From Salinisphaera sp. (GTDB lineage Bacteria; Pseudomonadota; Gammaproteobacteria; Nevskiales; Salinisphaeraceae), in assembly GCA_027858915.1 (NCBI GenBank), contig JAQIBT010000165.1:27218-91217 (forward strand): a stretch of 64,000 nucleotides of DNA, written 5' to 3'. Shown here in pieces: positions 16,266-25,412 of this stretch. Below the pieces are notes generated by a model. It was not told the DNA's origin, ran no database searches, and saw only the letters and a program-made list of their open reading frames with translations. The position numbers and the translations under genes are program-made. How positions within the stretch are numbered: position 1 is the stretch's first letter; each line of letters begins with the position of its first letter.

Positions 16266-17570
16266 ATGCGCCAGACCTCGCACCGGGTACTCATTGTCGG
16301 CAACGGTGGCCGCGAACACGCGCTGGCCTGGAAGATTGCTCAGTCACCGCGGGTCGAGGCGTTGTATATCGCGCCCGGCAACGCCGGCACCGAGGCCCTG
16401 CCCCGGGCCCGCAACGTCGCGATTGCCGCCACCGATATCGAAGGCCTGCGCGAATTTGCGCTCACCGAATCCATCACCTTGACCATTATCGGCCCGGAAG
16501 CGCCGCTGGCAGCGGGCATTGTCGATGTTTTCGAAGCGGCCGGACTGGCTTGCTTTGGCCCACGTGCGGCAGCCGCCGAGCTGGAAGCCAGCAAGGCCTT
16601 CTCCAAGGATTTTCTCGCACGCCACGACATCCCGACCGCCGAGTACCGCATCTTTTCTAATCTGGCAGCGGCCGAGGCTTATATCCGCGTTCGCGGCGCG
16701 CCGATCGTGGTCAAGGCTGACGGTCTCGCTGCTGGCAAGGGCGTATTCCTTGCCCGGTCAGTAACCGAGGCCATTACCGCCGCGCGCGAGATACTGGAGG
16801 ACAACGCTTTCGGCGACTCGGGCGCGCGTATCGTGGTCGAGGATTTTCTGGTCGGCGAGGAGGCCAGCTTCATCGCACTGGTAGACGGCAAGAACATTCT
16901 GCCACTCGCCAGTTCGCAGGATCACAAGGCCGCCTACGACGGCGATACCGGCCCCAACACCGGCGGCATGGGCGCCTACTCGCCGGCCCCGGTACTGACC
17001 GAGTCGGTCGCCGAGCGTGCCATGGCAGAGATCATTCGCCCGACCGTCGAAGGCATGGCCGCCGACGGCCGCGTCTTCACCGGTTTTCTCTATGCTGGAT
17101 TGATGGTCGACGACGCTGGCAAGGCCAAGGTGCTGGAGTTCAACGTCCGCCTGGGCGATCCGGAAACCCAGCCGCTCATGATGCGCCTCGACAGCGATCT
17201 GGTTGATCTGATCGAGGCCGCGCTGGGCGGGCGGCTCGACCAATGTCAGGCCAGGTGGCGCGACGAAGTCGCGCTCGGCGTCGTCCTGACAGCCGGCGGA
17301 TATCCCGGGGCCTATGACAAGGGCGACGCGATCCATGGCCTGGAAATCGCCATTGACCCGCATACCGAAATCTTCCATGCCGGCACGCAACGCGACAACT
17401 CCGGCGAAGTCGTCACCAATGGAGGACGCGTACTGTGCGTCTGTGCGCTAGGCGCTGACGTCGCCGAAGCCCAACAGCGAGCCTATGCCGGCGTGGACAA
17501 GATCGCATGGCGCGGCATGACTTGTCGTCGCGATATCGGGCATCGAGCGATCGCGCGCGACCATCCATAG
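16266..17570 (+). CDS. purD: Phosphoribosylamine-glycine ligase
   Basis: This 434-residue ATP-grasp enzyme catalyses the second step of purine synthesis, joining glycine to phosphoribosylamine. The N-terminal VLIVGNGGREHALAWK is the family signature. PIVVKADGLAAGKGVF is the ATP-grasp lysine loop, PNTGGMGAYSPAP follows, and FNVRLGDPETQPLM provides the metal-binding residues near the end of the domain. Length is normal. It stands alone, not next to purH as in many gammaproteobacteria, and is followed by a strong terminator at 17623-17651. Confidence 0.96.
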   Translation: MRQTSHRVLIVGNGGREHALAWKIAQSPRVEALYIAPGNAGTEALPRARNVAIAATDIEGLREFALTESITLTIIGPEAPLAAGIVDVFEAAGLACFGPRAAAAELEASKAFSKDFLARHDIPTAEYRIFSNLAAAEAYIRVRGAPIVVKADGLAAGKGVFLARSVTEAITAAREILEDNAFGDSGARIVVEDFLVGEEASFIALVDGKNILPLASSQDHKAAYDGDTGPNTGGMGAYSPAPVLTESVAERAMAEIIRPTVEGMAADGRVFTGFLYAGLMVDDAGKAKVLEFNVRLGDPETQPLMMRLDSDLVDLIEAALGGRLDQCQARWRDEVALGVVLTAGGYPGAYDKGDAIHGLEIAIDPHTEIFHAGTQRDNSGEVVTNGGRVLCVCALGADVAEAQQRAYAGVDKIAWRGMTCRRDIGHRAIARDHP

Positions 17571-17622
17571 CTCGCAGCCGTTGCCGCCGTGCCTGCGCAC
17601 GCCCGGCGGCGCACGCCAATAA

Positions 17623-17651
17623 AAAAGCCCGGTCTTTACAACCAGGCTTTT
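17623..17651. terminator. Bidirectional rho-independent terminator
   Basis: AAAAGCC (17623-17629) pairs with GGCTTTT (17645-17651), continued by GGT/ACC with one mismatch, around a seven-base loop. The A-rich 5' side and T-rich 3' side let it work on both strands. It sits between the convergent ends of purD and the methyltransferase gene. Confidence 0.82.
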
Positions 17652-17672
17652 CTGACTGCGATTGGCGTCGGC

Positions 17673-18290
17673 TCAGGCATCGGGATTACGCGCATGAATG
17701 AGCGTCCAATAACCAAAGGCATTCACCGGGCGGGTTTCGAGCACGTGCAGGTCGGCCATGCGCAGAAAACCGTCGAGCGGGAACGACGGGCGGAAGCCGA
17801 CCAGCTTAGACAGCGGCGACACCAGTTTCTCTATGGAGGCCATCGGGCCTTTGCCCTGACTGAAGTGATTGACGATGAACAGCTCGCCACCGGGCTTGCA
17901 GACGCGTTTCATTTCCTCGATCACTTTCTTTGGATCGGGCGCGACCGATACCACGTACATGGCGACGACCTTATCGAAACTGTTGTCCGGATAATCGATC
18001 GACTGGGCGTCCATCAGCTGGAGCGTAATACGATCGGCGCTGCCGTTTACCCGTGCACGCGCATGCTCCAGCATATCGGGAGATACATCGATCCCAACGA
18101 CCTGGACCCCCTCCTCGTAATGCGCGAGCGACAGGCCGGTTCCTACACCGACTTCGAGCACACGATCTCCAGGCTGGCAATCCATCTTGCCGACCGTCAC
18201 TTGCCGTCCCTGCTCGAACACCGGACCGAAAAAACGGTCGTAGGTGCCGGACAAGCGGCGATAGGCGGTTACGACAGAGCGTTCATCCAT
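17673..18290 (-). CDS. Phospholipid N-methyltransferase-like SAM-dependent methyltransferase
   Basis: This 205-residue class I methyltransferase has the SAM-binding motif VLEVGVGTG (44-52), then GIDVSPDMLEHAR, DAQSIDYPDNSFD and VCKPGGELFIVNHF. The N-terminal segment YDRFFGPVFEQGRQ resembles bacterial PmtA of the Rhodobacter type, which methylates phosphatidylethanolamine towards phosphatidylcholine. That substrate is an inference from this segment. ATG 18290 was chosen; the frame is open further upstream but crosses the aconitase terminator, so a longer protein is unlikely. It is transcribed away from aconitase, in the same direction. Confidence 0.78.
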   Translation of the reverse strand: MDERSVVTAYRRLSGTYDRFFGPVFEQGRQVTVGKMDCQPGDRVLEVGVGTGLSLAHYEEGVQVVGIDVSPDMLEHARARVNGSADRITLQLMDAQSIDYPDNSFDKVVAMYVVSVAPDPKKVIEEMKRVCKPGGELFIVNHFSQGKGPMASIEKLVSPLSKLVGFRPSFPLDGFLRMADLHVLETRPVNAFGYWTLIHARNPDA

Positions 18291-18418
18291 GTGTTCTATA
18301 CCCGTGAGTCGGTCGTAGGGTCGAATTGGAAGCGGGGGGAAGAATACGCCGGGCGGCCGATATATACAAAACTTTAGTCGGAGGCGACCGGGCAGCGCAA
18401 GCGGTTCCGATGCTCGCA

Positions 18419-18452
18419 AAAAGTCGGCTGCGCAAAAACGCAGCCGACTTTT
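18419..18452 (-). terminator. Strong rho-independent terminator of the aconitase gene
   Basis: AAAAGTCGGCTGCG (18419-18432) and CGCAGCCGACTTTT (18439-18452) form a perfect 14-bp stem with a six-base loop. It lies 15 bases downstream of the aconitase stop, and its T-rich side is correctly placed for leftward transcription. Confidence 0.9.
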
Positions 18453-18466
18453 GTTCCGCCGCCCGA

Positions 18467-20398
18467 TCAATCCTGGTCGCGCTTCCAGTTGATCAGCCCG
18501 CCCGCCTGGAGAATCTCCAATTGGCGCGGCGACAAGCCATGCCGACAATCGATGGCATCACCGGCCTCGGTTTCAACCGAGACGTTGTCGCCAGATTCCA
18601 GGGCCTTGTGCAACCCGCTCAGCTTGAGCTTGGACCCTTGCTCGAGCTTGTCATAGTCGGATTCGTTCTCGAAAATCAGCGGCAGCACGCCAAAGTTGAC
18701 CAGATTCTGCCAGTGAATACGGGCATAGTCCTTGGCAATAACGACGCGCAGTCCAAGATAGCGCGGCGCGATAGCGGCATGCTCACGCGAGCTACCCTGG
18801 CCGTAGTTGGAGCCGCCGACAATGGCATGATTTCCGGTGTCCTTGGCGCGACTTGGATAGTCCTTGTCGACCACGTCGTAGACGAATTCGGCGATCGCCG
18901 GAATATTCGAACGGAACGGCAGCACCTCCGCACCGGCACGCATGATCTCGTCGGTCGAGATATCGTCGCCCACCTTGAGCAGCACTGGAATATCCAGTTC
19001 GTCCGGAATCCCCTCGAAGTCCGGCAGCGACTTGATGTTCGGCCCCTTGACGAGTTCGACCTTGCTCGCCTCGTTTGCCGGCAGCGGCGCTTCCATCATA
19101 TGGTCGTTGACCACCGGATCGTCGGGATTGGCCACCTTCGGATAATCGAAGTCCAGCGTGCGCGGATCGGTGATCTTGCCCATCAGCGCGCTGGCGGTAG
19201 CGGTTTCCGGCGAGCACAGGAATACCGAGTCCTCTTTGGTGCCCGAGCGGCCGGGGAAGTTGCGCGGCGTGGTGCGCAGACTGTTGCGCCCGGTCGCCGG
19301 CGCCTGGCCCATGCCGATACAGCCGTTGCAGCCGGCCTGATGAATACGCGCGCCGCTGGCGATCAGCTGGCCCAGGCGATCGTCGCGCGCCAACGTCTGC
19401 AGCATGGCCCTGGATGAGGGATTGACGTCGAAAGAAACGTGCTGGGACACCTGCCGGCCGCGCACCATTTCCGCTGCCATGGCGAAATCCCGATAGCCAG
19501 GATTGGCCGAGGAGCCGATATAGGCTTGATACAGATCCTCGCCGGCCAGCTCTTCCACGGTCACCACGTTTCCCGGCGACGTCGGCTTGGCAATCAGCGG
19601 CACCAGCGTGGACAGGTCGATCTCGTCGGTCTCGTCATATTCGGCACCGTCGTCGGCAACCCATTCCTCGTATTCGTCCTCGCGACCCTGGGATTTCAGG
19701 AAACGCTTGATCTCGGCATCAGCCGGAAACACGGTCGTCGTGGCACCAAGCTCAGCGCCCATATTGGCAATCACGTGACGATCCATCGCCTCGAGATTAT
19801 CCAGGCCAGGCCCACAGTATTCGATGATCTTGCCTACGCCGCCGGACACGCCGTGCCGGCGCAGCATCTCCAGCACTACGTCCTTGGCCGAAACCCAGTC
19901 CGGCAGTTTGCCAGTGAGTTTGATGCCGAATACCTTGGGCATCTTGGTGTACAGCGGTTCACCTGCCATCGCCATGGCAACTTCCAGACCGCCGGCACCA
20001 ATCGCCAGCATGCCCATCGAGCCGGCCGCCGGCGTATGACTGTCCGAACCCAGCAATGTCTTGCCGGGGCGTCCGAAGCGCTCCATATGGACAGCGTGTG
20101 AAATACCGTTGCCGGGCCGCGAAAAATACACCCCGAAACGCTCGCAGGCCGATTGCAGGAACAGATGATCGTCCGGATTCTTGTGGTCTTCCTGAATCAG
20201 GTTGTGGTCGACATACTGAGCCGATATCTCGGTCTTGACCCGGTCGAGCTTCATTGCCTCGAGCTCAAGCATTACCAGCGTACCGGTGGCGTCCTGGGTC
20301 AATGTCTGATCGATCCGAAGCGCCACTTCTTTCCCTGGCGTCATTTCGCCATCGATCAAATGCGACTCGATAAGTTTCTGGGCGACATTTCTTGCCAT
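18467..20398 (-). CDS. Aconitate hydratase (monofunctional AcnA-like, about 640-residue type)
   Basis: This 643-residue TCA-cycle enzyme interconverts citrate and isocitrate through a [4Fe-4S] cluster. The N-terminus MARNVAQKLIESHLIDG is typical of the shorter bacterial/mitochondrial-type branch. SDSHTPAAGSMGML and GCNGCIGMGQAPA are the substrate and cluster motifs, with EYCGPGLD as the likely source of the third cysteine. The C-terminal swivel domain has GDDISTDEIM and NYGQGSSREHAA. A Shine-Dalgarno ACGGAG precedes ATG 20398. It diverges from the nuo operon and has a perfect terminator downstream. Confidence 0.93.
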   Translation of the reverse strand: MARNVAQKLIESHLIDGEMTPGKEVALRIDQTLTQDATGTLVMLELEAMKLDRVKTEISAQYVDHNLIQEDHKNPDDHLFLQSACERFGVYFSRPGNGISHAVHMERFGRPGKTLLGSDSHTPAAGSMGMLAIGAGGLEVAMAMAGEPLYTKMPKVFGIKLTGKLPDWVSAKDVVLEMLRRHGVSGGVGKIIEYCGPGLDNLEAMDRHVIANMGAELGATTTVFPADAEIKRFLKSQGREDEYEEWVADDGAEYDETDEIDLSTLVPLIAKPTSPGNVVTVEELAGEDLYQAYIGSSANPGYRDFAMAAEMVRGRQVSQHVSFDVNPSSRAMLQTLARDDRLGQLIASGARIHQAGCNGCIGMGQAPATGRNSLRTTPRNFPGRSGTKEDSVFLCSPETATASALMGKITDPRTLDFDYPKVANPDDPVVNDHMMEAPLPANEASKVELVKGPNIKSLPDFEGIPDELDIPVLLKVGDDISTDEIMRAGAEVLPFRSNIPAIAEFVYDVVDKDYPSRAKDTGNHAIVGGSNYGQGSSREHAAIAPRYLGLRVVIAKDYARIHWQNLVNFGVLPLIFENESDYDKLEQGSKLKLSGLHKALESGDNVSVETEAGDAIDCRHGLSPRQLEILQAGGLINWKRDQD

Positions 20399-20704
20399 GT
20401 TGGGCTCCGTGATTATGCTGGTACCACTCTATCCCCGGACCGTTCGAATCACAAAGGGCTGCTAGACATCAGAACACCTTTCTCGGCGCTGAATGCAACT
20501 GCGTCTCATCCATACCCATGGAATTACCGGCTTTTCGGCACAGGGCTCGCCATCAGGGATTGAAATCGGCTATTTTATCTCGCAACAACTCGATTGACTC
20601 GACGGTCCGCCGTTGGTGGAATCGGTGTCATGTATCATGCACGAACTGCAGGGTCGCTCGGCCGCATCGCTCCGAAGCTGATCTGCGTAGACCGGGATGT
20701 GCTT
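20399..20704. promoter_or_regulatory. Divergent control region between aconitase and the nuo operon
   Basis: The 306 bases between the two divergent starts contain no convincing gene. Promoters for both units should lie here. A TTGACT at 20594-20599 and a TATCAT at 20633-20638 face the nuo operon but are 33 bases apart, too far to be one promoter. No clear operator palindrome is visible. Confidence 0.45.
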
Positions 20705-21145
20705 ATGGAATCTGCCACTCAACAAGCAGACGTGATCTGGCCGTTGCTACTTTTTACAGCCGCCGCGCTGGCACTGGTTGGTGCGATGCTTGGCATGTCG
20801 TACATGCTCGGCGGACGACACAATGAACGATTGGGCAATCAGCCGTATGAGTCGGGAATCAAGCCGACCGGCGGCGCCCGCATGCGATTCTCCGCCAAGT
20901 TCTATCTGGTGGCGATCATCTTCGTGCTGTTCGATCTGGAAGTGGTTTTCATTTTCGCATGGGCCATTGCGGCGCCGGATCTGGGCTGGAGTGGCTACTT
21001 CGCATTCCTGACTTTTCTGGGTGTGCTGACGCTTGGCCTGATCTATGAATGGCGCATCGGCGCGCTGGATTGGGCGCCCAAGGCACCACGCCAGTATCGT
21101 CTGGACGCAATCGAAAGCAATCAGCGGCGGAACGCGCAGTCGTAG
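20705..21145 (+). CDS. nuoA: NADH-quinone oxidoreductase subunit A
   Basis: This 146-residue membrane subunit has three helices and the conserved loop ERLGNQPYESGIKPTGGARM, then FYLVAIIFVLFDLEVVFIFAW with the membrane acidic residues that sit near the quinone cavity. It is the first gene of the nuo operon. The ATG 20705 start is supported by its match to other NuoA N-termini; a longer frame from 20594 would add an unlikely cationic segment. No strong ribosome binding site is seen. Confidence 0.95.
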   Translation: MESATQQADVIWPLLLFTAAALALVGAMLGMSYMLGGRHNERLGNQPYESGIKPTGGARMRFSAKFYLVAIIFVLFDLEVVFIFAWAIAAPDLGWSGYFAFLTFLGVLTLGLIYEWRIGALDWAPKAPRQYRLDAIESNQRRNAQS

Positions 21146-21193
21146 ACGCGACGCTCGACAACTCAGCACAGACAAGACACACGGTGGCGCTTG

Positions 21194-21841
21194 ATGGCCT
21201 GGACTCTTAGCAGTACCGACAACAATCCCACGCCCGGCTCAGCCGGCGGCGAGGGCGGCACGCTCGAAGACGCGCTGGCGCGCAACGTCGTCACGGCCAA
21301 GCTTGACGACATGATTGCCTGGGGCCGTAAGAATTCGATGTGGCCGTTCAATTTTGGCCTGTCCTGTTGCTATGTCGAAATGGCGACGGCCCTCACCGCG
21401 CCGCATGACATGGCGCGTTTCGGTGCCGAGGTCATTCGTGCCACCCCGCGTCAATCCGACGTCATGGTTATCGCGGGCACCTGTTTTCTCAAGATGGCGC
21501 CGGTCATACAGCGTCTGTATGAGCAGATGATGGAGCCGCGCTGGGTGATTTCCATGGGCTCCTGTGCCAACTCGGGCGGTATGTACGATATCTACTCGGT
21601 GGTTCAGGGCGTAGACAAGTTCCTGCCGGTCGACGTCTACGTCTCGGGCTGTCCGCCGCGCCCTGAGGCGTTCCTACAGGGATTGCTCCTGCTGCAGGAT
21701 TCGATCGGCGTCGAGAAACGTCCGTTATCTTGGATGATCGGCCCGCAAGGCGTCACCCGCGGCCCGAAGCTGTCGCAGCGCGACGAGCGCCGCGCCGAAC
21801 GTTCCAAGACCACCACCCTGCGTAGCCCGGACGAAGTCTGA
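21194..21841 (+). CDS. nuoB: NADH-quinone oxidoreductase subunit B
   Basis: This 215-residue peripheral-arm subunit carries the N2 [4Fe-4S] cluster next to the quinone site. Ligands are visible as [10 protein letters not shown] (adjacent cysteines), [13 protein letters not shown] and [11 protein letters not shown], and [10 protein letters not shown]. The N-terminal 35 residues are a Gly/Ser-rich extension before [16 protein letters not shown] 21194 is preferred over the TTG one codon upstream. It shares its stop region with the next start. Confidence 0.95.
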   Translation: MAWTLSSTDNNPTPGSAGGEGGTLEDALARNVVTAKLDDMIAWGRKNSMWPFNFGLSCCYVEMATALTAPHDMARFGAEVIRATPRQSDVMVIAGTCFLKMAPVIQRLYEQMMEPRWVISMGSCANSGGMYDIYSVVQGVDKFLPVDVYVSGCPPRPEAFLQGLLLLQDSIGVEKRPLSWMIGPQGVTRGPKLSQRDERRAERSKTTTLRSPDEV

Positions 21842-23589
21842 TGCTCGATACCGTAGATATTCAGCGCCAGCTCTCCGAGCGCTTCGGCCAGGACACGCTG
21901 CATCCGCAGATCACCGCCGACGGCCTGCCGACTTTCTGGGTGCCGCGCGATCGCATCCTGGAAGTACTCGGATTCCTGCGCCAGAACAGCGCCCCCGCCT
22001 ATCGCATGCTCTACGACCTGACTGCGATAGACGAGCGTGCGCGCGAGCACCGACCCAATCAACCGATATCCGACTTCACCGTCGTCTATCATCTGTTGAG
22101 CCTGTTCCCGGTCGCCGAGATTCGGCTGAAAGTTGCCTTGCTCGAGGACGATCTGAGCGCGCCGACAGCGACCGGCATCTGGCCGAACGCCAACTGGTAC
22201 GAGCGCGAGGTCTGGGACATGTTCGGCGTGACCTTCAACGGCCATCCGAACCTGCGTCGAATCCTGATGCCGCCGACCTGGAAAGGGCACCCGCTGCGCA
22301 AGGATCATTCGGCACGCGCGACCGAGTTCGAGCCGCTGCATCTGGACCCCAAGCGCCAGGACATCGAAGAAGACGCCCTGCAGTTCAAGCCCGAAGACTG
22401 GGGCATGGAGCGCGAATCGGGCGACACAGAGTTCATGTTCCTCAACATGGGGCCGAACCATCCCTCGGTGCACGGGGTCTTTCGTATCGTGCTGCAGCTG
22501 GACGGCGAGGAGATCCGGGGCGCAGTGCCGGATATCGGTTACCACCATCGCGGTGCCGAGAAGATGGCCGAGCGCCAGTCATGGCACACGTATATCCCTT
22601 ATACCGATCGAGTGGATTATCTGGGCGGCGTGATGAACGAGCTGCCCTACGTCATGAACCTGGAAAAAGTGCTGGGCATCGAGGTGCCCGAGCGCGTGAA
22701 GGTCGCCCGGGTGATGCTGTGCGAATTCTTCCGTATCACCAGCCACCTCATGTTTCTCGGCACCTACGTACAGGATATCGGCTTCATGAGCCCGATCTTC
22801 TGGATGTTCTCGGACCGGCAGAAAGCCTACGACGTAATCGAGGCGATAACCGGCTTTCGCATGCATCCAGCGTTCTTCCGGATCGGTGGCCTGTCGCTGG
22901 ATCTGCCCAATGGCTGGGATCGCAAGGTCAAGGAGTTCATCGACTGGTTCCGGCCGCGGCTGAACGAGTACGAACGCATGATCGTGCCCAACGGGCTCGT
23001 GATCGAGCGCTCCCGACATATTGGCGCCTATTCGCAGGACGAAGCGATCGATTGGGGAATCACCGGCGCAGGGCTGCGCGCCACGGGCGTCAATTTCGAT
23101 CTGCGCAAGGCACGCCCCTACTCTGGATACGAGAATTTCGAGTTCGATGTGCCACTTGGTCACAACGGCGATTGCATGGATCGGTTGACGGTTCGTATCG
23201 AGGAGATGCGTCAGAGCACGAACATCATCGAGCAGTGCATGCAGAACATGCCCGAAGGCCCGTACAAATCCGACCACCCCTTGACCACGCCGCCGGTCAA
23301 GGAGCGCACGATGCACGACATCGAAACGCTCATTGCACACTTTCTGACAGTAAGCTGGGGCCCGGTCATCCCGGCGATGGAGTCATCCACGATGATCGAA
23401 GGCACCAAGGGCCTGAACAGTTACTACTCTATTTCCGATAAACACACGATGAGCTATCGCACGCGTATCCGTACGCCGAGCTTCGCCCACCTGCAGCAGA
23501 TCCCGCTGATCTCGCAGGGCGGCCTGGTCGCGGATCTGGTCGCAATTATTGGCTCGATCGATTTTGTAATGGCAGACGTGGATCGATGA
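21841..23589 (+). CDS. nuoCD: Fused NADH-quinone oxidoreductase subunit C/D
   Basis: This 582-residue protein joins NuoC (about 1-190; [20 protein letters not shown], then LRKDHSAR) to NuoD (about 200-582; [30 protein letters not shown]). The fusion is typical of gammaproteobacteria such as E. coli. NuoD forms much of the quinone-binding cavity with NuoB. It is the true complex I counterpart of the Ehr large subunit at 6604, and comparison of the two is informative. The stop overlaps the nuoE start. Confidence 0.95.
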   Translation: MLDTVDIQRQLSERFGQDTLHPQITADGLPTFWVPRDRILEVLGFLRQNSAPAYRMLYDLTAIDERAREHRPNQPISDFTVVYHLLSLFPVAEIRLKVALLEDDLSAPTATGIWPNANWYEREVWDMFGVTFNGHPNLRRILMPPTWKGHPLRKDHSARATEFEPLHLDPKRQDIEEDALQFKPEDWGMERESGDTEFMFLNMGPNHPSVHGVFRIVLQLDGEEIRGAVPDIGYHHRGAEKMAERQSWHTYIPYTDRVDYLGGVMNELPYVMNLEKVLGIEVPERVKVARVMLCEFFRITSHLMFLGTYVQDIGFMSPIFWMFSDRQKAYDVIEAITGFRMHPAFFRIGGLSLDLPNGWDRKVKEFIDWFRPRLNEYERMIVPNGLVIERSRHIGAYSQDEAIDWGITGAGLRATGVNFDLRKARPYSGYENFEFDVPLGHNGDCMDRLTVRIEEMRQSTNIIEQCMQNMPEGPYKSDHPLTTPPVKERTMHDIETLIAHFLTVSWGPVIPAMESSTMIEGTKGLNSYYSISDKHTMSYRTRIRTPSFAHLQQIPLISQGGLVADLVAIIGSIDFVMADVDR

Positions 23590-24056
23590 TGCAACTCAGC
23601 GAAGCCGAAATCGAGGGTATCCAGCACGAGATGAGCCTCTATGAGGATCCGGGTGCGGCGACCATCGAAGCGCTCAAGATCGTGCAGGAACATCGAGGCT
23701 GGGTGTCGGACGAAGCGCTTGCAGCGGCGGCCGCGGTAGTCAACGTTACGCCGACTCAGATGGAGGCTGTGGCGACGTTCTATAATCTGATCTTCCGCCA
23801 GCCCGTCGGCCGGCACGTGATCATGCTGTGCGACTCCATCTCCTGTTATCTCGTGGGCTACGAACAGGTCCGTGATCATCTGAAATCCACGCTTGGCATC
23901 GACTTTGGCCAGACCACCGCGGACGGGCGTTTCACACTGCTGCCTATCTGTTGCCTGGGCGATTGCGACAAGGGCCCCGCGATGCGTGTTGGCGAGGTCT
24001 ATCACGACCAGCTCACCCCTGAACGGGTCGACGCCATACTCGACGAATACAAATAG
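23586..24056 (+). CDS. nuoE: NADH-quinone oxidoreductase subunit E
   Basis: This 156-residue thioredoxin-fold subunit holds the N1a [2Fe-2S] cluster. Ligands are CDSISC and, about 40 residues later, the second cysteine of CCLGDC with its partner. It belongs to the NADH dehydrogenase module with NuoF and NuoG. It overlaps nuoCD by four bases (ATGA); the following codon is also ATG. Confidence 0.93.
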   Translation: MMQLSEAEIEGIQHEMSLYEDPGAATIEALKIVQEHRGWVSDEALAAAAAVVNVTPTQMEAVATFYNLIFRQPVGRHVIMLCDSISCYLVGYEQVRDHLKSTLGIDFGQTTADGRFTLLPICCLGDCDKGPAMRVGEVYHDQLTPERVDAILDEYK

Positions 24057-24074
24057 GGTGGCGGAGTACAACTA

Positions 24075-25394
24075 ATGGAAGAAACCAGAGTACTGACGCA
24101 GCGCATCCGCGCCGACCGCTCGCCGGTCTGGATGAAAGACTATCTGGATAGCGGCGGCTACGACGCGCTCAAGAAAGTTCTGGCCGAACTCAAACCGACC
24201 GAAGTTGGCCCGCTGGTCAAGGAAGCGGGTCTGCGCGGGCGAGGCGGCGCGGGTTTTCCGACCGGTGTGAAGTGGTCGTTCATGCCGCGCTTCGAAGAGC
24301 GCCCTGAGCAGCGACCGGCGCATGTCTATCTGGTGGTCAACGCCGACGAGATGGAGCCCGGTACCTTCAAGGATCGACTGCTCATGGAAGGCGATCCGCA
24401 TCAGCTGATCGAGTCCATGATCATCTCGGCCTATGCCATCGGCGCCGATATCGCCTATGTGTTTCTGCGTGGCGAATACACCGAGTGCCGTCGGCGCCTG
24501 CAACAGGCGATAGACGAGGCGACTGCCGAGGGGTTTCTTGGCAAGAACATTCTGGATTCAGGTTTCAATCTGAGCCTGCACCTGCACATGAGTGCCGGGC
24601 GTTATATCTGTGGTGAGGAATCGGCGCTGCTGTCGGCGCTGGAAGGCCGCCGCGCGGTGCCGCGCCACAAGCCGCCTTTTCCAGCGGCATCGGGGCTGTT
24701 CGGCCAGCCAACCACTGTCAACAACGTCGAAACCGTCTGCAACGTCCCGCACATCATCAATAACGGCGGCGACTGGTACAAGGAGCTCGGGCTCAACAAG
24801 GATGGCGGCACCAAGCTGTTCGGCGCCTCGGGTCACGTCGCCAAACCGGGGCTGGCCGAGTTTCCACTCGGCGTGAAGCTGGGCGACGTGCTCGAGCATT
24901 TTGGCGGCATCCGTAATGGTCGCAAGCTCAAGGGCCTGCTACCCGGTGGCGGCTCCACTCCGTTCCTGACGCCCGATCATCTCGATACGCCGATGGACTA
25001 TGACGGCGTGGGCGCGGTCGGCAGTCGGCTGGGGACGGCGACCATGGTCGTATTCGATGACCAGACTCCGATTGTCGGTGTGCTGAAGAATCTCGAGCAT
25101 TTTTACGCCCAGGAATCCTGCGGCTGGTGCACGCCCTGTCGTGACGGCCTGCCCTGGGTTGAGCGGATACTGGGAAACCTGGAGGCCGGCAAGGGCCAGC
25201 CTGGCGACATCGAGTTGCTCGATCTACACGTCAAACTGCTCGGCCCAGGCAAAACCTTCTGTGCCCATGCGCCTGGCGCGATGGGCCCGCTGGAAGCCGG
25301 CCTCAAGTATTTCCGCGAAGAGCTGGCTGCCCTGATTCCGGACGACGCACAGACGCTTGGCCGCATCGAAGCGGCCAACGCGAATCCTCTTTAA
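24075..25394 (+). CDS. nuoF: NADH-quinone oxidoreductase subunit F
   Basis: This 439-residue subunit binds NADH, FMN and cluster N3. GLRGRGGAGFPTGVKW is the nucleotide/FMN-binding loop, YICGEESALLSALEG the flavin contact, and ESCGWCTPCRDG gives three of the four N3 cysteines, with the fourth in KTFCAHAPGA. It accepts hydride from NADH. GGAG lies eight bases before ATG 24075. Confidence 0.95.
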   Translation: MEETRVLTQRIRADRSPVWMKDYLDSGGYDALKKVLAELKPTEVGPLVKEAGLRGRGGAGFPTGVKWSFMPRFEERPEQRPAHVYLVVNADEMEPGTFKDRLLMEGDPHQLIESMIISAYAIGADIAYVFLRGEYTECRRRLQQAIDEATAEGFLGKNILDSGFNLSLHLHMSAGRYICGEESALLSALEGRRAVPRHKPPFPAASGLFGQPTTVNNVETVCNVPHIINNGGDWYKELGLNKDGGTKLFGASGHVAKPGLAEFPLGVKLGDVLEHFGGIRNGRKLKGLLPGGGSTPFLTPDHLDTPMDYDGVGAVGSRLGTATMVVFDDQTPIVGVLKNLEHFYAQESCGWCTPCRDGLPWVERILGNLEAGKGQPGDIELLDLHVKLLGPGKTFCAHAPGAMGPLEAGLKYFREELAALIPDDAQTLGRIEAANANPL

Positions 25395-25412
25395 ATAGCG
25401 CACGGTTTAGCC

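Noticed and set aside
20594..20704. N-terminal extension of NuoA
   Set aside because: The extra 37 residues are not found in NuoA proteins, and the conserved start lies at 20705.
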